A stretch of 64,000 bases of DNA from Pseudomonas profundi (lineage in GTDB: Bacteria > Pseudomonadota > Gammaproteobacteria > Pseudomonadales > Pseudomonadaceae). Positions 61,962 through 64,000 of this stretch are shown piece by piece. The stretch covers positions 186,001 to 250,000 of the forward strand of contig NZ_VTPZ01000001.1 of the NCBI RefSeq assembly GCF_008638305.1. The letters run 5' to 3'. Position 1 is the stretch's first letter. Each line of letters begins with the position of its first letter. Position numbers and translations under genes: made by a program. The notes under the pieces were generated by a model. It was given only the letters and a program-made list of their open reading frames with translations, searched no databases and was not told where the DNA came from.

Positions 61962-64000
61962 ATGCTTGATCTGAACGCTCGATTAACCGCCCTGCATGAG
62001 GCGCTGCGCCAGCGCATCCTGATTCTCGACGGTGGCATGGGAACCATGATCCAGAGCTATCGACTCGAAGAGGCTGATTTCCGCGGGGAACGCTTTGCCG
62101 ATTGGCCGACCGACCTCAAGGGCAATAATGACCTGTTGATCCTGACGCGGCCCGATGCCATTGGCGCGATGGAGAAAGCGTATCTCGATGCCGGCGCGGA
62201 TATCATCGAAACCAACACCTTCAACTCGACGCGGGTGTCCCAGGCCGATTACGGCATGCAGGAGCTGGCGTACGAGCTTAACCTGGAAGGCGCACGACTG
62301 GCTCGCCGCGTCTGCGATGCGAAGACCGCAGAAACACCGGACCGCCCCCGCTTTGTCGCCGGGGTCCTGGGGCCGACCAGCCGAACCTGCTCGCTGTCAC
62401 CTGACGTCAACAACCCCGGCTACCGCAACGTCACCTTTGACGAGCTGGTCGAGAATTACAGCGAAGCCACGCGCGGGTTGGTAGAGGGTGGCGCTGACCT
62501 GATCCTGATCGAAACCATTTTCGACACGCTGAATGCCAAGGCGGCGATATTCGCCGTTCAGCAGACCTTTGAAGACCTGGGTGTGGAACTGCCGATCATG
62601 ATTTCCGGCACCATTACCGATGCTTCTGGCCGGACACTCTCAGGCCAGACCACCGAGGCCTTCTGGAACTCGGTACGCCACGCCAACCCACTGTCGGTCG
62701 GCCTGAACTGTGCGCTGGGTGCCAAGGAACTGCGCCCCTATCTGGAAGAACTGTCCGACAAGGCTGACACACACATTTCAGCACACCCTAATGCGGGTCT
62801 ACCCAACGAGTTCGGCGAGTACGACGAATCGGCCGCCGAGATGGCCGAGATTGTCGAAGAATTTGCCGCAGCGGGCTTTCTGAATATCGTTGGTGGTTGC
62901 TGCGGTACGACACCGGAACACATCAGGGCGATTGCCGAGGCCGTGGCCAAGTATCCGCCGCGCCAGATCCCGGATATTCCGAAGGCCTGCCGCCTCTCTG
63001 GCCTGGAGCCCTTTACCATCACCCGCGAATCGCTGTTCGTGAACGTGGGCGAACGCACCAACATAACCGGCTCGGCCAAATTTGCCCGCCTGATCCGCGA
63101 CGAGAACTACACCGAGGCGCTGGAGGTTGCCCTGCAGCAGGTCGAGGCAGGCGCGCAGGTTATCGACATCAATATGGATGAGGGCATGCTGGATTCGAAG
63201 AAGGCCATGGTGACCTTCCTCAATCTGATTGCCGGCGAGCCGGACATCTCCCGCGTGCCGATCATGATCGATTCCTCGAAGTGGGACATCATCGAAGCTG
63301 GCCTGAAATGCATCCAGGGCAAGGGTATCGTCAACTCCATCTCGATGAAGGAAGGCGAAGAGCAGTTCCGTGAGCATGCCCGGTTGTGCAAACGCTACGG
63401 CGCCGCAGTGATCGTCATGGCCTTCGACGAAAAAGGTCAGGCTGATACCGCTGAGCGCAAACGCGAGATCTGCAAGCGCTCCTACGACATCCTGGTCAAC
63501 GAGGTCGGCTTCCCGGCTGAAGACATCATCTTTGACCCGAATATTTTCGCCATCGCCACAGGTATCGAGGAGCACAACAACTACGCTGTCGATTTCATCG
63601 ATGCCTGTCGTTATATCCGGGACCACCTCCCCTACGCCCTCACCTCCGGCGGCGTATCCAACGTGTCGTTCTCGTTCCGGGGCAACAACCCGGTGCGTGA
63701 AGCCATTCACTCGGTGTTTCTGTTCCACGCGATCAAAGCCGGCCTGACCATGGGTATCGTCAATGCCGGTCAGCTGGAGATCTACGACGAGATTCCTCCC
63801 AAGCTGCGGGATATTGTCGAGGACGTCGTGCTTAATCGCTCCGAGGGTGGCACCGAAGCCCTGTTGAACATCGCCGATGAGTACAAGGGTGACGGCAGCG
63901 TAAAGGAAGCGGAAAGCGAAGAGTGGCGTAGCTGGGACGTAAATGAGCGCTTGTCGCACTCGCTGGTCAAGGGCATCACCATGCATATCGTTGCCGATAC
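61962..64000 (+). CDS. metH: Cobalamin-dependent methionine synthase, C-terminus beyond window
   Basis: Transfers a methyl group from methyltetrahydrofolate through cobalamin to homocysteine. About 680 codons are visible of roughly 1230. The N-terminal homocysteine domain has [18 protein letters not shown] and zinc ligands in GLNCALG and [10 protein letters not shown]; the pterin-binding domain begins [16 protein letters not shown] and continues through [22 protein letters not shown] and [15 protein letters not shown]. The cobalamin and activation domains lie outside. ATG 61962 starts [20 protein letters not shown]. No cobalamin riboswitch is evident in the 186 bp before it. Confidence 0.96.
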   Translation, partial: MLDLNARLTALHEALRQRILILDGGMGTMIQSYRLEEADFRGERFADWPTDLKGNNDLLILTRPDAIGAMEKAYLDAGADIIETNTFNSTRVSQADYGMQELAYELNLEGARLARRVCDAKTAETPDRPRFVAGVLGPTSRTCSLSPDVNNPGYRNVTFDELVENYSEATRGLVEGGADLILIETIFDTLNAKAAIFAVQQTFEDLGVELPIMISGTITDASGRTLSGQTTEAFWNSVRHANPLSVGLNCALGAKELRPYLEELSDKADTHISAHPNAGLPNEFGEYDESAAEMAEIVEEFAAAGFLNIVGGCCGTTPEHIRAIAEAVAKYPPRQIPDIPKACRLSGLEPFTITRESLFVNVGERTNITGSAKFARLIRDENYTEALEVALQQVEAGAQVIDINMDEGMLDSKKAMVTFLNLIAGEPDISRVPIMIDSSKWDIIEAGLKCIQGKGIVNSISMKEGEEQFREHARLCKRYGAAVIVMAFDEKGQADTAERKREICKRSYDILVNEVGFPAEDIIFDPNIFAIATGIEEHNNYAVDFIDACRYIRDHLPYALTSGGVSNVSFSFRGNNPVREAIHSVFLFHAIKAGLTMGIVNAGQLEIYDEIPPKLRDIVEDVVLNRSEGGTEALLNIADEYKGDGSVKEAESEEWRSWDVNERLSHSLVKGITMHIVAD

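Noticed and set aside
62799-63986. 395-codon open frame on the minus strand
   Set aside because: Antisense to metH, whose homocysteine and pterin domains are unmistakable in the plus strand.

Overview
The window reads as a chromosomal core segment of a Pseudomonas-lineage gammaproteobacterium. From memory, gene order from tmk to slt follows the Pseudomonas aeruginosa PAO1 region around PA2962-PA3020 almost gene for gene: tmk-mltG-pabC-fabF-acpP-fabG-fabD-plsX-rpmF, rne, murB-kdsB-lpxK-comEC, lolCD, sthA, nqr, gap-mfd, psrA-lexA-sulA, topA, fadBA, uup-slt. This suggests Pseudomonas or a close relative such as Halopseudomonas; the species cannot be fixed from sequence alone. No rRNA, tRNA, CRISPR, prophage, plasmid or IS transposase gene was seen. 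Nearly all DNA is coding, with tightly packed operons and many 4-bp or 1-bp start/stop overlaps.

Region by region: (1) 1-7.9 kb, minus strand: thymidylate kinase (cut by the window edge), MltG, PabC and the fatty-acid/phospholipid cluster fabF, acpP, fabG, fabD, plsX, with rpmF and yceD. (2) 8-15.3 kb: yceF (Maf), then sppA, a HAD phosphatase and rluC, divergent from a large rne gene that has its own promoter, a leader of about 475 nt and a strong terminator. (3) 15.3-15.8 kb: a non-coding island holding an 8-bp tandem repeat and a 435-bp element with long terminal inverted repeats whose right end supplies the last codons of murB. (4) 15.8-25.6 kb: murB, a low-MW tyrosine phosphatase, kdsB, a Trm112-like protein, lpxK, exbD, exbB, comEC, a DUF2062 gene and lolDC, all serving the envelope. 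A second Lol permease gene is absent where P. aeruginosa is recalled to have one. (5) 25.7-37.7 kb: a PilZ protein, a small periplasmic protein, a glycerophosphodiester phosphodiesterase, the soluble transhydrogenase, the complete Na+-NQR operon nqrABCDEF-apbE-nqrM and an N-terminally extended GAPDH. (6) 37.9-42 kb: mfd and csiV.

(7) 42.0-42.85 kb: a 0.9-kb gene-free region with two copies, 383 bp apart, of a roughly 300-bp element. Each is built from two palindromic blocks carrying small hairpins that share a TCCC/GGGA loop on different stems. This is the most unusual structure in the window. (8) 42.85-47.2 kb: methylthioinosine phosphorylase, nagZ, an L,D-transpeptidase-fold protein without an obvious export signal, the fatty-acid-responsive repressor psrA with an operator over its own promoter, and the SOS pair lexA-sulA behind two LexA boxes. 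(9) 47.3-64 kb: small conserved genes, topA, a DUF1653 gene, the beta-oxidation operon fadBA, a universal stress protein, uup, slt, a CheV-type protein, nfuA and the first two thirds of metH.

Functionally the segment joins membrane-lipid and LPS synthesis (fab, plsX, kdsB, lpxK), lipoprotein export (lol), peptidoglycan synthesis and recycling (murB, mltG, nagZ, slt), RNA turnover (rne), sodium-based respiration (nqr), DNA repair and SOS (mfd, lexA, sulA, topA) and fatty-acid degradation (psrA, fadBA). The sequence-level links are the PsrA boxes at psrA and, more weakly, upstream of fadBA, and the LexA boxes at lexA-sulA. Starts were moved inward from the longest open frame wherever a Shine-Dalgarno, neighbour overlap or family N-terminus favoured it.
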